Shown one piece after another: positions 47,598 through 58,929 of a DNA stretch of 64,000 nt; the first letter of the stretch is position 1, and the number at the start of each line of letters is the position of its first letter. The translations under genes and the position numbers were made by a program. The DNA comes from Psettodes erumei. Its lineage: Eukaryota > Chordata > Actinopteri > Pleuronectiformes > Psettodidae. The stretch is taken from contig JAFBJZ010000364.1 of assembly GCA_016785225.1 (NCBI GenBank), forward strand, positions 1-64,000. Direction: 5' to 3'. A model generated the notes under the pieces. The model had not been told where the DNA came from, searched no databases, and saw only the letters and a list, made by a program, of their open reading frames with translations.

Positions 47598-47620
47598 TTA
47601 TTGACACAGGGTTCGAATCC
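47598..47620 (+). other. Isolated tRNA-type B box with T-arm stem
   Basis: The string CAGGGTTCGAATCCCTG (47600-47616 or so) holds a perfect RNA polymerase III B box (GGTTCGAATCC) within a 5-bp T-arm stem. No convincing A box or acceptor stem surrounds it. It could be a SINE or tRNA relic, or an isolated TFIIIC site. Confidence 0.5.
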
Positions 47621-47639
47621 CTGCAGTGTCCTGGTGATT

Positions 47640-48299
47640 GTTTAGACATTGTGATGAATGACACATGAAATGTATCATTATAATCAGTGAGAAAACTTCT
47701 GCAAATAATCTAAGATATTCTTTATTTGTACACTGGACACAGATTTATTTACTTCAGTAGCTGTATAAATGTAATGTGTTTTTGTCCTTTTTGCTGCCTC
47801 TGTTGGTCATCTGCTGAGCCTCACCTGGATCCCTTGTGGTTTTGCCATAAAATGTCAATCCATTTTTCTTTTCACTATCTAGTGTTCTGCCATCACAGAT
47901 GTTGGCTACTGTATTCAATTTTATTGACAAATATTTCCATGCACCCACATATGCTTACAATACTGACACTCTCTAGCCAGTGTTGTTGAGAAGTCATGTA
48001 TGCTTTGTAAAGTGATGATGTACCTACAGAATCATGTTGCCTCCAATCTCTGTCACAATTTATGAGCAAGATTGTAACAATGACTTCTTGCAGTATGTGG
48101 TAAGAGAAAGAGAATGAGTATTGCCCACACTATGAAAAGGTAGTATAAATAAGATGATAGTTATTTTGGTCTTTCTTCCCATTGCCAATAGATGGCATTA
48201 GACAACACGCAGCAAATATGCATAAAGCGTATCAAACCAACAGCAGGCCATGAAAACACCATGTACATCAAACAATAATTGTACTTCAAGTCTTACTTC
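47640..48299. other. Unassigned spacer
   Basis: No coding or repeat structure was recognised. Confidence 0.4.
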
Positions 48300-48740
48300 C
48301 TCTTTCCAGTTGGTGGTGCTATGACTAAATATTATTATTGGCATGGAGATGTGTTCAGGACAAGACAAGTGTTCTACCTTTGAAATTTGATGCAGTTTGG
48401 AGAATGTATGTCTGAGTTAAACCAACTTCCTGTTTTATGGAAATACAGCACCACCACGTCAACAAAATTTGATGAAAACCCATATTGTTCATAATGCAGC
48501 ATCAGCAGGACCTCAAGGCTTTTCTGACCAAATTTGAAGTCAATCAGTTCAACAAGCTGGGAGCGGTACATTAAAGTATAACATATGATATTTTTTCTAA
48601 CCAATAGGTGGCGCTATAACAATACCTGAATATTGGCCTGTAGATTTCTTCAGGGTAGGACCCTCATCATGCATGTGATTTTGTTTGGTCTTGATTGGAC
48701 AATATAAGTCCGAATTATGTAGCACTCCCCTATTGATAAG
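48300..48740 (-). repeat. Diverged relative of the 786-bp repeat
   Basis: Contains AGGTGGCGCTAT (48606) and GGTGGTGCTATGAC (48312), the reverse complement of the AGCGCCACCT core of the array, with TTCCTGTTTTATGG- and AAATTTGAAGTCAATC-like strings between. Spacing of the two cores is about 295 bp, like the short interval in the array. Confidence 0.6.
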
Positions 48741-49905
48741 GGCAGGGCTTTTGGGTTCTTTTAAGCTATCTATCAAATATTTTTAGCCCTGACTACTCAG
48801 TTTTAAATATTATCTTGGATCTCATTTGAAACACACACGAAACGTTTTAAACCTACCTATGAGTTCACCTTTAAGTTATATTTTTAATAGAGATTTTAAC
48901 CATAGATGTCTATGTGTCTCTCTCAGAATGAAACGATAACTCCTATCCAGGTAAGTAATAAAGTCACACAACACAAGGCTTTAGAAAATATGCCTCAATT
49001 ATTTACTTTAGAAATGATTGTTTAGGATCAAATAAGAATATGAAATAAAAAATATTAACCTTACTTTTTTTAAGCCTTCAAAATAAAATGTCCCTCTTTT
49101 ATCAGGAAAGCACTATAACAGAAATATCCCTCTTTTCTAGGGAAACACAGTAAATACTGTACCTTATATTCACAATATTACCTCTTTAACATGCAAATGG
49201 ATTAATTCAGCAAACCTCAAGTTATCACCTTCCAAGTCACTGAAACACAATTTGTGGGCCCACACACCTTACTGCAATCTAAAGCCGACAACTAAAATTA
49301 TTATCCACGACAATGTACCGTAGCAGGCCTGTCATTGCACGTGATCGTTGTGGTCCAAAACTTAATGGCCGCTTCACTCGTCAGCGAGCAAAATAAAATA
49401 AACAATACCGGAGTTTATGTCCCTGTCCCGTCCTTCCTCAGTCACAGGTAGACGCAGCATCAGATCAGCATCTCAGCACGGCCTCCAAAGGTTTCTCTTC
49501 CCTCTTCCATGTTGCCTGGAAACTCACGAGCAAAGTCCTGGTTGCTCCACGCTCTGTCTGGGTCTCTTCTCTGTCTTCAGATCAAAAACAACAGCTAAAC
49601 CCCACAAACAGTCCAACTGTGGGAGTCAAACTTTATCTAGAAAAGGTCTATTCAGTTGTAATGAACGCACTCGGCCTATACTTCAAGGTGGCTAAGCATT
49701 AGCATTAACAGTAGCACGCCGTAAACAGTCTTGGAACTTCGTGCAGAAATCCTCCTGTTTCTCAAGATGTAGCTTGTCACTCTCCTTATCGGTTGTCATG
49801 CAAACAATCATAAGAGACAAATTACACACTGGTTTGTGCACTTCTAACTCACAGATTAACTCAGAAAATCTGTGGGTCATGCTCACTCTAGCTTCACTGA
49901 GGCCG
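48741..49905. other. Unassigned region, possible older element
   Basis: It runs up to the hAT-like MITE. The segment 49380-49905 is richer in GC and continues after the MITE at 50471, so it is the host sequence of that insertion. No gene was recognised. Confidence 0.35.
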
Positions 49906-49913
49906 CTCGCTAC

Positions 49914-50470
49914 TAGTGGTGGGCGGATCGATCCAAATATCGATAGTAGTGATACCAAGTCGGTATCGGTATCGGATCGATATTAGCCTGGTGAGATCGA
50001 TTCTTTACTTTAACTTCCACTCTTGTTTGCAATGCTGCGGTTTCGGCAAAGAGGAAACAGCCAGGTTGCCGGACTCGCCGCTCCTGTGTCGGCGCAGAGC
50101 AGGCACACTTTGCTCCCCCTCCCCCTCTCGTGTTTAGATGTTGCGCCATCACATGAGTCATGTGACGTGACTTAGACGGGCAAAACAAAGCATTTTTCTT
50201 AAATCATTTAACAATAAAGCATTTTCTATTTAATTAATGTCCTAATTCTGTCCTGGGTTTTAACTATTTAATAATAAAAAAAAGGAATCATCACAAAAAA
50301 CACTTAAGGTCATGAAAATGAATTGAGATTTATCAATTCAATGATGCATCCACCTTATTTATTGATAAGTATCGGTATCTGTATCAGTATCGGTATCGGT
50401 ATTGGCGATACTGGCACATCTTTACTTGGTATCGGATCGATACCAAAATATGCAGTATCGCACACCACTA
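49914..50470. mobile_element. hAT-like MITE with 8-bp target duplication
   Basis: Flanked by perfect CTCGCTAC copies (49906-49913 and 50471-50478). The ends are TAGTGGTGGGCGGATCG and, as reverse complement, TAGTGGTGTGCGATACTG: an imperfect inverted repeat. Length is 557 bp. Inside both ends lie clusters of TATCGG/ATCGAT strings. It has no coding capacity. An 8-bp duplication with TAG ends suits hAT (Zisupton also makes 8 bp). The perfect flanks suggest a fairly recent insertion. Confidence 0.85.
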
Positions 50471-50689
50471 CTCGCTACTCTCCCCTTCTCACTCCACCTG
50501 TCCGTGCTGAAGATCTGCCGGTCCTGCCGATAGCTATTAACCCCATAAAAGCTGGTTCAGATTTTATGGAAATACACTGTCTTTTAAATAAAAAATAAAC
50601 ATATGATAATGTTCAAACTGCTTTTAACATTTTTATCACAACTTTTATATTTTTTAATGCTAAATGATACTTTAAAATCACTTATTACT

Positions 50690-51215
50690 TCATGCTTTTA
50701 ACCGGGTTATAGTTAGAATAAGCAAGACCCTGACATTTGCTACACCGCCATGGCCCCGCCCTTTGACGAAAGTTTTCACTACAAGCAGTGTCCCACATCT
50801 TGAGGCTATGCTCACTAAACTGTACATAAATCTGCTCAACCAACCAAGATGAGAATAGCAAAATATAAAACATGGTACTTCCTTTTGCCAGTAGGTGGCA
50901 CTATGATGTCTCATGAAGATGTGTTCAGGGCCAGACTGTCATCCTATATGTGAATTTTGGTCCTGATTGGACAACATATGTTTGAAATAGAGCCACTTCC
51001 TGTTTCACGGCAAATCATCAAAGGTCACCAAGCTGCCACGGCCACAACCTGTAGCAAAAACTCTATCTTTTGATAAATTTTAATCTCCAAGGCCTTTAGG
51101 GTATACTGACCAAGTATGAAGTCGATAGGATAAAATATCTAGGCGTATGTTAAAATACTACATGTGGAAATCGCAAATATGGGCAAAATTTGCATATTCA
51201 AATCAAAATGATGGA
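50690..51215 (-). repeat. Diverged relative of the 786-bp repeat
   Basis: Reverse-oriented strings: GCCAGTAGGTGGCACTATG (50888), ACCAAGTATGAAGTCGAT (51109) and AAAATTTGCATATTCAAATC (51186). The last two are reverse complements of ATCGACTTCATACTTGG and GATTTGAATATGCAAATTTT in the array at 11-17 kb. It borders the major-capsid-like segment and lies where its missing N-terminal part should be. Confidence 0.65.
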
Positions 51216-51308
51216 AAGACTTTTTATGTATGTTTTAGGGAATGGCTTCATGAGACTTTTTTGGTCACATGGGTAGCTCTATAAGATTAATGTTGTAGAA
51301 TAATTGAA

Positions 51309-51770
51309 TGTGTAATCAACTATGGAAAAGACACGCTGCATACACAATTTAGCACAGGTCTGTTTTGTAGAGACACCTGTGATCATATGGATGTTACAAG
51401 AGTAGATGGAGACAACCAGGGACTGGTCAACAGAGGACGATACAAAGGAAACAATCATATTGTGGACTTCATTGGTTCAGTACTGTGTTAAGATGGCAAT
51501 TTTGGCAATTGCATTTTTAAAAACACTGTCCGTTGCACATACTGTCAGATTGGCACACATCAGAGCTCTGAAGCACACTAATGCTAAATATGCTATTGAC
51601 AGAGTTTGTCTGAGTTCAGCAATTGTGTGCAACCAGGAGAATCTTTACATCGGATCATACAGATCCCTACATTTATTATAATAATGGTTATACAGGAAGG
51701 TACACATGCAATCCATTTGATTTTGAGCACTACAATACATTGAGATCTTAAACAGAAGAAGTACTTCCAG
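51309..51770 (+). pseudogene. Polinton major-capsid-like segment, broken
   Basis: In-frame blocks: VINYGKDTLHTQFSTG (51312), RDTCDHMDVTRVDGDNQGL (about 51370), then after a shift VRLAHIRALKHTNAKYAIDR (about 51543) and QENLYIGS (51636), then CNPFDFEHYN (about 51709). They match, in order, the middle part of Polinton double-jelly-roll major capsid proteins as I know them. The N-terminal half is missing at the repeat border and the C-terminus is unclear. Judged from short motifs only. Confidence 0.55.
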
Positions 51771-51960
51771 ATTACCCTAAGACAAAATGAATAATATAGA
51801 GTTAAAAAATATTGTTAGAACTTAACTATACGACTATTAACCTCACGTATTCCACAAAACAGATTCAGAATAATTATGATTATGCTGTGGCCAGCATTTT
51901 GTTTTTTCTGTCATATGCAAAAAGGAATGTCTTACGCAAGTGTGATGAATATTTACAGAA

Positions 51961-54196
51961 CTAATATTGTTTGCAATGATGCTATGGTTCATTGATTTGT
52001 TAGCAAGATAAAGTCTTGTGTATGCTGCAAATATGATTTCACATGTAAAATATGGAAAATAATTTAATGACCAGTGTTATATACCAATGTTAATTACAAA
52101 TAAAAAGCTATACATGATTATTGAAACAGTTGTTTCTTTATTCAAGATTTAAAAACATTTACAAATAGAAAAAACATTTATTATGTAACATGCATAAATA
52201 ATAATTTCAAATAAAAAAGTTCTTTATAAATCAATAAATGAACATATAATTTTTTTCCCTCCAAGGTACATTAGCTATATTAAATATTATTGTTTGTAAC
52301 TGACAAATAAAAACAAAGAAAGAAGCAAGATAAGTACCACAGGGGTCCACACATTCAGAAGAAATAATAAAAGGAGGATTAATGATCGTCATTGAATTTC
52401 CTATCCAGCCACAGTTCATTTCAATGTCCATAATCAGTCCACTAAATGACTTAAAAGTATTGAGGCTATTGAGGAGTTCAAGAAACAGAGGTATTAGGTC
52501 TGTATCTTCATGAAATAATCCTTCAAGAAATGAAGTAAACAGGTATAAATACTCAAGAGTGAAGCATTCTGTTTATATCCTGTGCCAGTTCTCTTTTGTG
52601 TGTGTGCTTGCCATTTTTACATGGCATAAAAATGTTCTTCCTTGCAGCATATGTGAGAATATTATACATTCTACAAGAGCTGGCACCAACAAGAGCATCT
52701 TGACTTGAAAGGCCCAGAAGTAAAGACAGTGGGTTCATATTAAAAATCACACTAATTCACACTAAATCACCTAATAATTCTATATCCCTCAGAACACCTA
52801 TCTAATATGATTTTATTTTATGACTGAAAACAATGAGTATATGTTCCCTCCTCCCTCCTTCACAAGGGCAGATTTACAAACAATCAAACACTTTATACTG
52901 TAACAATCTTTCAAGGCGACATACTGATATCTTCTTAGCATTCTCCCATATTATATGCCATTGTTCCTCACTGATATTATATATTTATACCAAGTTCTTC
53001 TTGCCAGATATGTTCAACCCCAGCCACACTCAGTGTTTATGTGTAGCTCAGATAGTATAGGGTCACTGCCTTTTTAGTTGAGCCAAGGAGGAGTAACTGC
53101 TCTGTAGGGATGTTTCAACACTGACCTGGAAAATAGTTTTTCTTGATATGAAGTCTCAAACTTGTAGAAATCTAAAAATATGAAATTTTTAAAAAGTCAA
53201 TTTCATCAATGATATTAAATAACCAAGTAACCACATTATTTATTTTAATTTATACATTTTTTTAATCATAGAATTTAGAACAACCATTCAGGGTCTACTT
53301 TATGGGTCCTAATAGTTCTGCTTTTGGTGAGTGTTCTGCAACTGTTTTCTCTTTTTTCTGGTGTCAAATTCCTGAAGGGTCACAAAACTTATCTCACAAG
53401 TTGTGTCATCGACCCCTTTACATTCCACAAAACACTCCCTATCCCAACTGAACTGTCTGAATCATTATGTAATGCAGTGACACTCTTTACCAAATCATAC
53501 AGGTGTGAACCTCTGACAGGTTGATTGTTTCTCCCCGATCTATCTATGATATTAATTGTTTTGACCAGGTGATTGCCTCCCAAATATATTAACCTTTTTT
53601 GTTACTTCTTTTAGGCATGTGTTTTAATACTTGATCTGATATTTGATTTTGGCCTTTCCTAACACATTGGTATCTGGTAGTCTCAATATATCAGTCCTGG
53701 CTTTATTCAGCTCTTTTGGCACCACATGTCTTATGAAACTGTTTTTCATCTCCTGCTGCTGCTGCTTTATCAAGTCCAGGTGAAGTTATGGTTCTGAAAA
53801 CATTTTTTGGGTATGCTCCATATTCACCCACTGTTGAAAAGGCTAACAATAAAAGGATATATTATCACTAGGGTTTTTGAAGAAAACAAGGTGGTGGATA
53901 TTTAAACTAATTGTTTGACTCTCAACACCGCTTTTATAACTACTACTCGTCTAACACCTGTTCAGTGACACCATTGAGCCTCTCTCTGAACCCAATGGGC
54001 ACCTGCACTGGTCTGGACTGATGTCTACAAAATCAAGATTCTGGTGCAGTTCAGCAGAATTAAAAGTCAGTATTTCTCTTATATTTAGGGAGCTTTTATT
54101 TCCCCTAGTGGAGGAGGATGCACACAGCATTGGCAGATCTCCCTGCACCATACTGCACGGGCCTTAGACCATTGTCTAGCATAGTACTATTCAGAT
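51961..54196. other. AT-rich region without a named gene
   Basis: Minus frames at 53583-53389 (SHLYDLVKSVTALHN) and 54151-53951 (NLDFVDISPDQCRCP) look coding-like and may be remnants of one transposon-type ORF, since further broken frames lie between them. I cannot name the family. Confidence 0.3.
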
Positions 54197-54198
54197 TG

Positions 54199-54220
54199 TT
54201 AGGTGTCACATTATTATTAC

Positions 54221-54257
<37 letters not shown>

Positions 54258-54272
54258 TATTATTATTATTAT
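54199..54272 (+). repeat. (ATT)n microsatellite
   Basis: About 24 ATT units with few interruptions. The poly-Leu and poly-Asn frames over it are artefacts. Confidence 0.95.
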
Positions 54273-55142
54273 GTACAGACTCTTCTGTAGCATTAGGATA
54301 TTAGACAATATGGCCAGCAGAAGTAGAAGCATTCGCACTGTGAGCCTGAGACACGGGCTGTCGAACAGCCACCAAATGTGCAGAGACAGACTGATTAATT
54401 ATTTGCCCCAGTCTCCTTTTCAGTGAACAGAGCCTAATATACTGACTTTTAGACCACTGTCTCACAGATGCATAATCATATTACATAGTAGGCATGCAAG
54501 GGAAATTATTGCAATGTGCATTTCAATCAGCTAATGCATACCAGCCCTCAACAACTTTCAATATCATTATCTTTACTAGCATCACTGCCAGAGCCATCAT
54601 TATTTTTTTTTTTTAAATTGTGAGGGGACATTTTACCAACTAACAAATAAGTGATATAACACCAGTTATGACACCTTTCAAGCCGTGGCAGTGATAATTA
54701 ACATTTTAACTCTTATAATCCTTTTACAATACAGTTAAGTACATCAACTTGTGCTTCTGGTGAATGACTACATCAGCTATGGATTTTAGTATTTCTTTTG
54801 TATTTGCATACTGAATACTTTATGAATAGGATGCACATTTTTTTTCTCAACCTTGAGACTATGCTTATTTACCTTTTTAATTGATCAAATCCATATCTAA
54901 TCAGGTTTGCTAATCCGCAGATCTCACTTTCCTCAACAGATCTAATAGCAGGCTGTTGTGACTGAGCTAAATTACCAAGAGGTAAACAGGGATTGTAAAG
55001 ACTGGTTAAATCAGGGAGCTAATTGTTTTGATAAATCACCCTGCTCTAATAGCTGATCAAATGCAAAACCCTCTTGCCTCACACACATGGGTATTGTGGG
55101 CAAACTATCTGGAGGATAGCCCTGGCTGAATAGACTGTATTA
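54273..55142. other. Unassigned spacer
   Basis: No gene or repeat was recognised. Confidence 0.4.
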
Positions 55143-55500
55143 TCAAATAAATAACAAGAATTTCCAGGTTGGAACAAGTATACTCGCACTGTTGTTTTTA
55201 ATTACACTTTGGTCAAAGTGGTGTTCTTCAGTCTTAACTGTTTGTAATAGCTCAGTCACCCATGTTGAGTTTGGCTCAGAAATATGCAGCCTCTGGCTGC
55301 ATGATGGTGTATACTTGTCCTTCTCCTTCTCCAACAAGCTGCAGAGTGAGTCAATGTGTGTCTCCACTCTGGCAAGCTTTTTTGAGGGTTATATGTATCC
55401 TCAACAGCAGTACTGTAGGCACTCTCTGGGGGCTAGGTTTTAGATCCAGCACTTCCACCTCTTCATGGACCTTGCTGGATGGAGCTGTTTCCAGACATGG
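55143..55500 (-). other. Coding-like minus-strand segment, unidentified
   Basis: The frame from 55367 (METHIDSLCSLLEKEKDKYT) and the frame before it (55500-55380) have coding-like composition: few stops, and Glu/Lys/Leu-rich text that could form a coiled coil. No family was recognised and no clean splice sites frame it. Confidence 0.25.
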
Positions 55501-55793
55501 TGCCAGGACAGTCAGTTTCTAGGAATGTCTGACTTCAATGTCAGACCTTTGAAATTTAAAAACAAACACATATAGATTTTTAAGTATAACAAAAACACAT
55601 GTAAGCATACAAAAATTCATAACTAACATGTATAGGTTACTCACCATTTGGATAATGATTCAACAGCTGCAGGTGTAGCCCTTACTGCTAGTAAAGACAC
55701 AATACTGTTAGTCCCAATAAATGAAATTATATATATATATATAAAATCTCCCTCTTGCCCACCTGGGCGGTGTCCCCTTCAGACTCGGGTCCT

Positions 55794-56240
55794 CTACCAG
55801 AGGCCTGGGAGTCTGAGGGTTCTGCGCAGGATCTTAGCTGTTCCTAGCATTGTGCTATTTTGGACAGAGATCTCTGATGTTGTTCCTGGTATCTGTTGGA
55901 GCCATCCTTCCAGCTTGGGGGTCACCGCCCCAGTGCCCCGATCACTATTGGTACCACTGTTGCCTTCACACCCCACATCTCCTCTTTCAGCCCTTGGTAT
56001 TTCTCGAGCTTCTCATGTTCTTTCTTATGTTGCTATCGCTGGGGATTGCTACATCTATCTCTATCACTACCACTGTCTTCCGATGTTTATTCGCCACCAC
56101 TATGTCAGGCTGATTGGCCATCTTGTCATCTTCAGTCTGAATCTTGAAGTCCCACAGGATCTATTGCTCTGGTGTTTAGGGCCTGTGCCTCTGTATGTTT
56201 TGTCCATGGTACATGCCATGCAAGGGCTTGTCCTTCCATG
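55794..56240 (-). pseudogene. Dong/R4-type (Rex6-like) LINE C-terminus
   Basis: Minus-strand pieces: HEKLEKYQGLKEE (about 56000, frame-shifted), then GAVTPKLEGWLQQIPGTTSE and TAKILRRTLRLPGLW, ending with a stop at 55794. This tail follows a restriction-like endonuclease in a LINE family common in teleosts, which I take to be Rex6/Dong-R4. The frame is broken at about 55980 and earlier, and the RT is absent. It differs from the 8.6-9.4 kb element. Confidence 0.6.
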
Positions 56241-56299
56241 AAGGACCATGAAGGGGCCATTTTGATATCAGTTTTTTTGCTGACTATGACTCCTGCACA

Positions 56300-56543
56300 T
56301 CTGCAATATTCCCTTCAGATAGATAGATCACCTTTACTTTACTCTTCTAGATATCAGCCGCATCCATGTAGAGGAGGTGGCTGATGGTTGTTTCACTTCA
56401 GAACTGGTACCCATAGCCACTCTTTGTGATGATCTGGCTGAGGGGGTTAGCCACTCTGGGTGGTTTTGGTAGCAGCTGGCCCACCTGGGATACGAACCTC
56501 CTGCACCGAAGTCAGCGGTGTAAACCACTGAGCTATCCCAGCC
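56300..56543 (-). repeat. tRNA-derived SINE
   Basis: On the minus strand the head reads GGGATAGCTCAGTGG (A box TAGCTCAGTGG, 56525-56535) and GGTTCGTATCC (B box, 56488-56498), about 27 bp apart. A unique body follows, and a short ATCTATCT tail near 56330. It would be transcribed by RNA polymerase III and moved by a partner LINE. Confidence 0.75.
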
Positions 56544-56639
56544 GATATACATATATATGCATATATATACACATTTATATACATGCATTTCCCAAAAAAA
56601 TCTAAAATTGCAATCTAATTTTTTTCTAATTTTTGCTTA

Positions 56640-57792
56640 TTTTATGGAATTGTAGAGTTCAATATCATAGAGTTCAATATGATGTCGGTCCACCTTTTGG
56701 AATAGGAATTTATGACCATTCTTCCAAAAGCGCATTGGTGAGGTCACACACTGATGTTGGTCGAGAAGGCCTGGCTCTCAGTCTCTGCTCTAATTCATCC
56801 CAAAGGTGTTCTATCGGGTTCAGGTCAGGACTCTGTGCAGGCCAGTCAAGTTCATCCACACCAGACTCTGTCATCCATGTCTTTATGGACCTTGCTTTGT
56901 GCACTGGTGCACAGTCATGTTGGAAGAGGAAGGGGCCCGCTCCAAACTGTTCCCACAAGGTTGGGAGCATGGAATTGTCCAAAATGTTTTGGTATCCTGA
57001 AGCATTCAAAGTTCCTTTCACTGGAACTAAGGGGCCAAGCCCAGCTCCTGAAAAACAACCCCACACCATAATTCCTCCTCCACCAAATTTCACAGTCGGC
57101 ACAATGCAGTCTGAAATGTACCGTTCTCCTGGCAACCTCCAAACCCAAACTCGTCCATCAGATTGCCAGATGGAAAAGCGTGATTCATCACTCCAGAGAA
57201 CGTGTCTCCACTGCTCTAGAGGCCAGTGGCGGCGTGCTTTACACCATTGCATCCGACGCTTTGCATTGCACTTGGTGATGTGTGGCTTGGCTGCAGCTGC
57301 TCGGCCATGGAAACCCATTCCATGAAGCTCTCTGCGTACTGTACTTGGGCTAATCTGAAGGTCACATGAAGTTTGTAGCTCTGTAGCATTTGACTGTGAA
57401 GAAAGTCGGCGACCTCTTTGCACTATGCGCTTCAGCATCCGCTGACCCCTCTCCGTCACTTTACGTGGCCTACCACTTCGTGGCTGAGTTGCTGTTGTTC
57501 CCAAACGCTTCCATTTTGTTATAATAGAGCTGACAGTTGACTGTGGAATATTTCGGAGCGAGGAAATTTCACGACTGGATTTGTTGCACAGGTGGCATCC
57601 TATGACAGTTCCACGCTGGAATTCACTGAGCTCCTGAGAGCAGCCCATTCTTTCACAAATGTCTTGTTTCACAGTCTGCATGCCTGAGTGCTTGATTTTA
57701 TACACCTGTGGCCAGGCCAAGTGATTAGGACACCTGATTCTGATCATTTGAATGGGTGAGCTTTTGGTAAATACTTTTGGTAATATAGTGTA
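56640..57792 (-). mobile_element. Tc1 element, left end lost
   Basis: The right terminal repeat lies at about 57753-57792 (TTTTGGTAATATAGTGTA, followed by TA). The matching left repeat is not found; sequence breaks up after 56640. A near-intact transposase frame lies between. With one end gone it cannot be mobilised as it stands. Confidence 0.75.
56710..57747 (-). CDS. Tc1 transposase, long open frame
   Basis: 345 codons without interruption. The real start may be the Met of MQTVKQD (codon 23) or MGCSQEL (codon 34). It shows HTH domains (REISSLRNIPQSTVSSIITKW and STVRRELHGMGFHGR), a GRPR hinge (SGRPRKV), and catalytic boxes WSDESRF, FQHDCAPVH and SPDLNPIEHLW with 34 residues between the last Asp and the Glu (DD34E). 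The tail stops at LLEEWS: about 70 nt that normally encode the last part (KIP...VEAVIAA) seem deleted, and text resumes with AAAAGGTGGACC just after. All catalytic residues are present, so it could still be a source of a nearly complete protein if transcribed. Confidence 0.85.
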   Translation of the reverse strand: MIRIRCPNHLAWPQVYKIKHSGMQTVKQDICERMGCSQELSEFQRGTVIGCHLCNKSSREISSLRNIPQSTVSSIITKWKRLGTTATQPRSGRPRKVTERGQRMLKRIVQRGRRLSSQSNATELQTSCDLQISPSTVRRELHGMGFHGRAAAAKPHITKCNAKRRMQWCKARRHWPLEQWRHVLWSDESRFSIWQSDGRVWVWRLPGERYISDCIVPTVKFGGGGIMVWGCFSGAGLGPLVPVKGTLNASGYQNILDNSMLPTLWEQFGAGPFLFQHDCAPVHKARSIKTWMTESGVDELDWPAQSPDLNPIEHLWDELEQRLRARPSRPTSVCDLTNALLEEWS

Positions 57793-58929
57793 TAGACCAA
57801 TAAAAGCCCCTGTAAGGGGCAGTAAAGCTGCTGTTAAAAGTTTCCTTTTGTCATAATGATTCGCTTCTTATTTTTAAAAATCCAGTTGGAGATGGAGATT
57901 TACTGAACTGATTGTCTGTTTAATTATTGATTTGTTTATATTCAATCCATAAAAAGGTAACAGGGGAATAACTATAACAGAGCTCACATTTTTTGTCTTA
58001 GGTCTTCAGCACATATTTTTGCTTTTTCCTTATGATTTCATCACACTGTTTACCTGATACAGCAGGTGTCACCATCGGCGAATATTTGTACACTATGCAG
58101 TAGGCATTCATTGTCATTTCAATAATTTTTTAAACGCATGAATTACTATTATTTTTTGCTACACTTGTAGCATACTGTATATACATGTTACAAGAACATG
58201 CTTATTAGCTTTGAAAATACAAACAACATGTATCCACCATGAAGGGATGTAACCCCCCAGCAAACAAAAGACTTGCAATAACCCACTATGGCTACATTCA
58301 AAAGTATTTCATCCATATTTTCCACACAATAAAACCCATTCACTTATTCACATCAGCTACAATGCTACACTGGTTAATCAGACTTCAGTTGTTTGATTCA
58401 CAATAATCTAATAAGGTCCCAGGATCATTCTGTCATCTATCATCCTGTGTTCTGTCTTTTATTCATCATGGGTCTCCTCTGCCTGTGTGTTGGTCATCTA
58501 GTTGGCCAACATCTTTCCTCTAAAAAACTGTCAAATCAGGAATCAGGCAATTGTTGATGTCATGTGATACCTCTTTTTTTTTGCAGGGAATCCAATATTG
58601 GCTTCAACTTTTGGTGTTTCTTTGACTTCTTAATAGGGGTCACCACTGGTGAGGCTCATCATGTGAGTGTCATCACAACACCTCAACTGACTGGATGTGT
58701 CAACTCCCAAGACCACCTCCATATGTCCACCCCCTAGGTTAAGTACTTGAACCCCCCCCCCCACCACCACCACCACCACCAGTTTTAAGAACTGAAGGAA
58801 CCTTTCAGATGAGAGGTGAAACATGTTCAAATTAACAAAGAAGTCCACTTGCCCTCACTTCAGAACTTACAACTTCTATGACCCAGATGACCGAGAACCA
58901 ACAGACATAAGATCAAGTTAAGTTCATCG
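57793..58929. other. Unassigned region with CCA repeat
   Basis: Contains a C-run and (CCA)n tract at 58747-58781. No gene was recognised. Confidence 0.4.

Larger units (their letters stand above)
42454..51960 (+). mobile_element. Polinton/Maverick remnant, interrupted
   Basis: Three Polinton-type coding segments lie on the same strand in a plausible order: integrase (42454-43100), penton-like (43170-43890) and major-capsid-like (51309-51770). They are separated by a Helitron (44354-46520), unassigned DNA, a hAT-like MITE (49914-50470) and diverged satellite-like repeats (48300-48740, 50690-51215). Stops and frameshifts occur throughout. Polintons are large self-synthesising elements related to DNA viruses. 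No terminal repeats, DNA polymerase, protease or ATPase segments were seen. This is an old, dead copy. Confidence 0.6.

Noticed and set aside
54105..54426. Poly-Leu and poly-Asn frames
   Set aside because: Translations of the ATT microsatellite.
56483..56543. Functional tRNA gene
   Set aside because: Has A and B boxes but no consistent acceptor and anticodon stems, and continues into a SINE body.
56633..57325. 230-codon plus-strand frame
   Set aside because: It is the antisense shadow of the Tc1 transposase frame.
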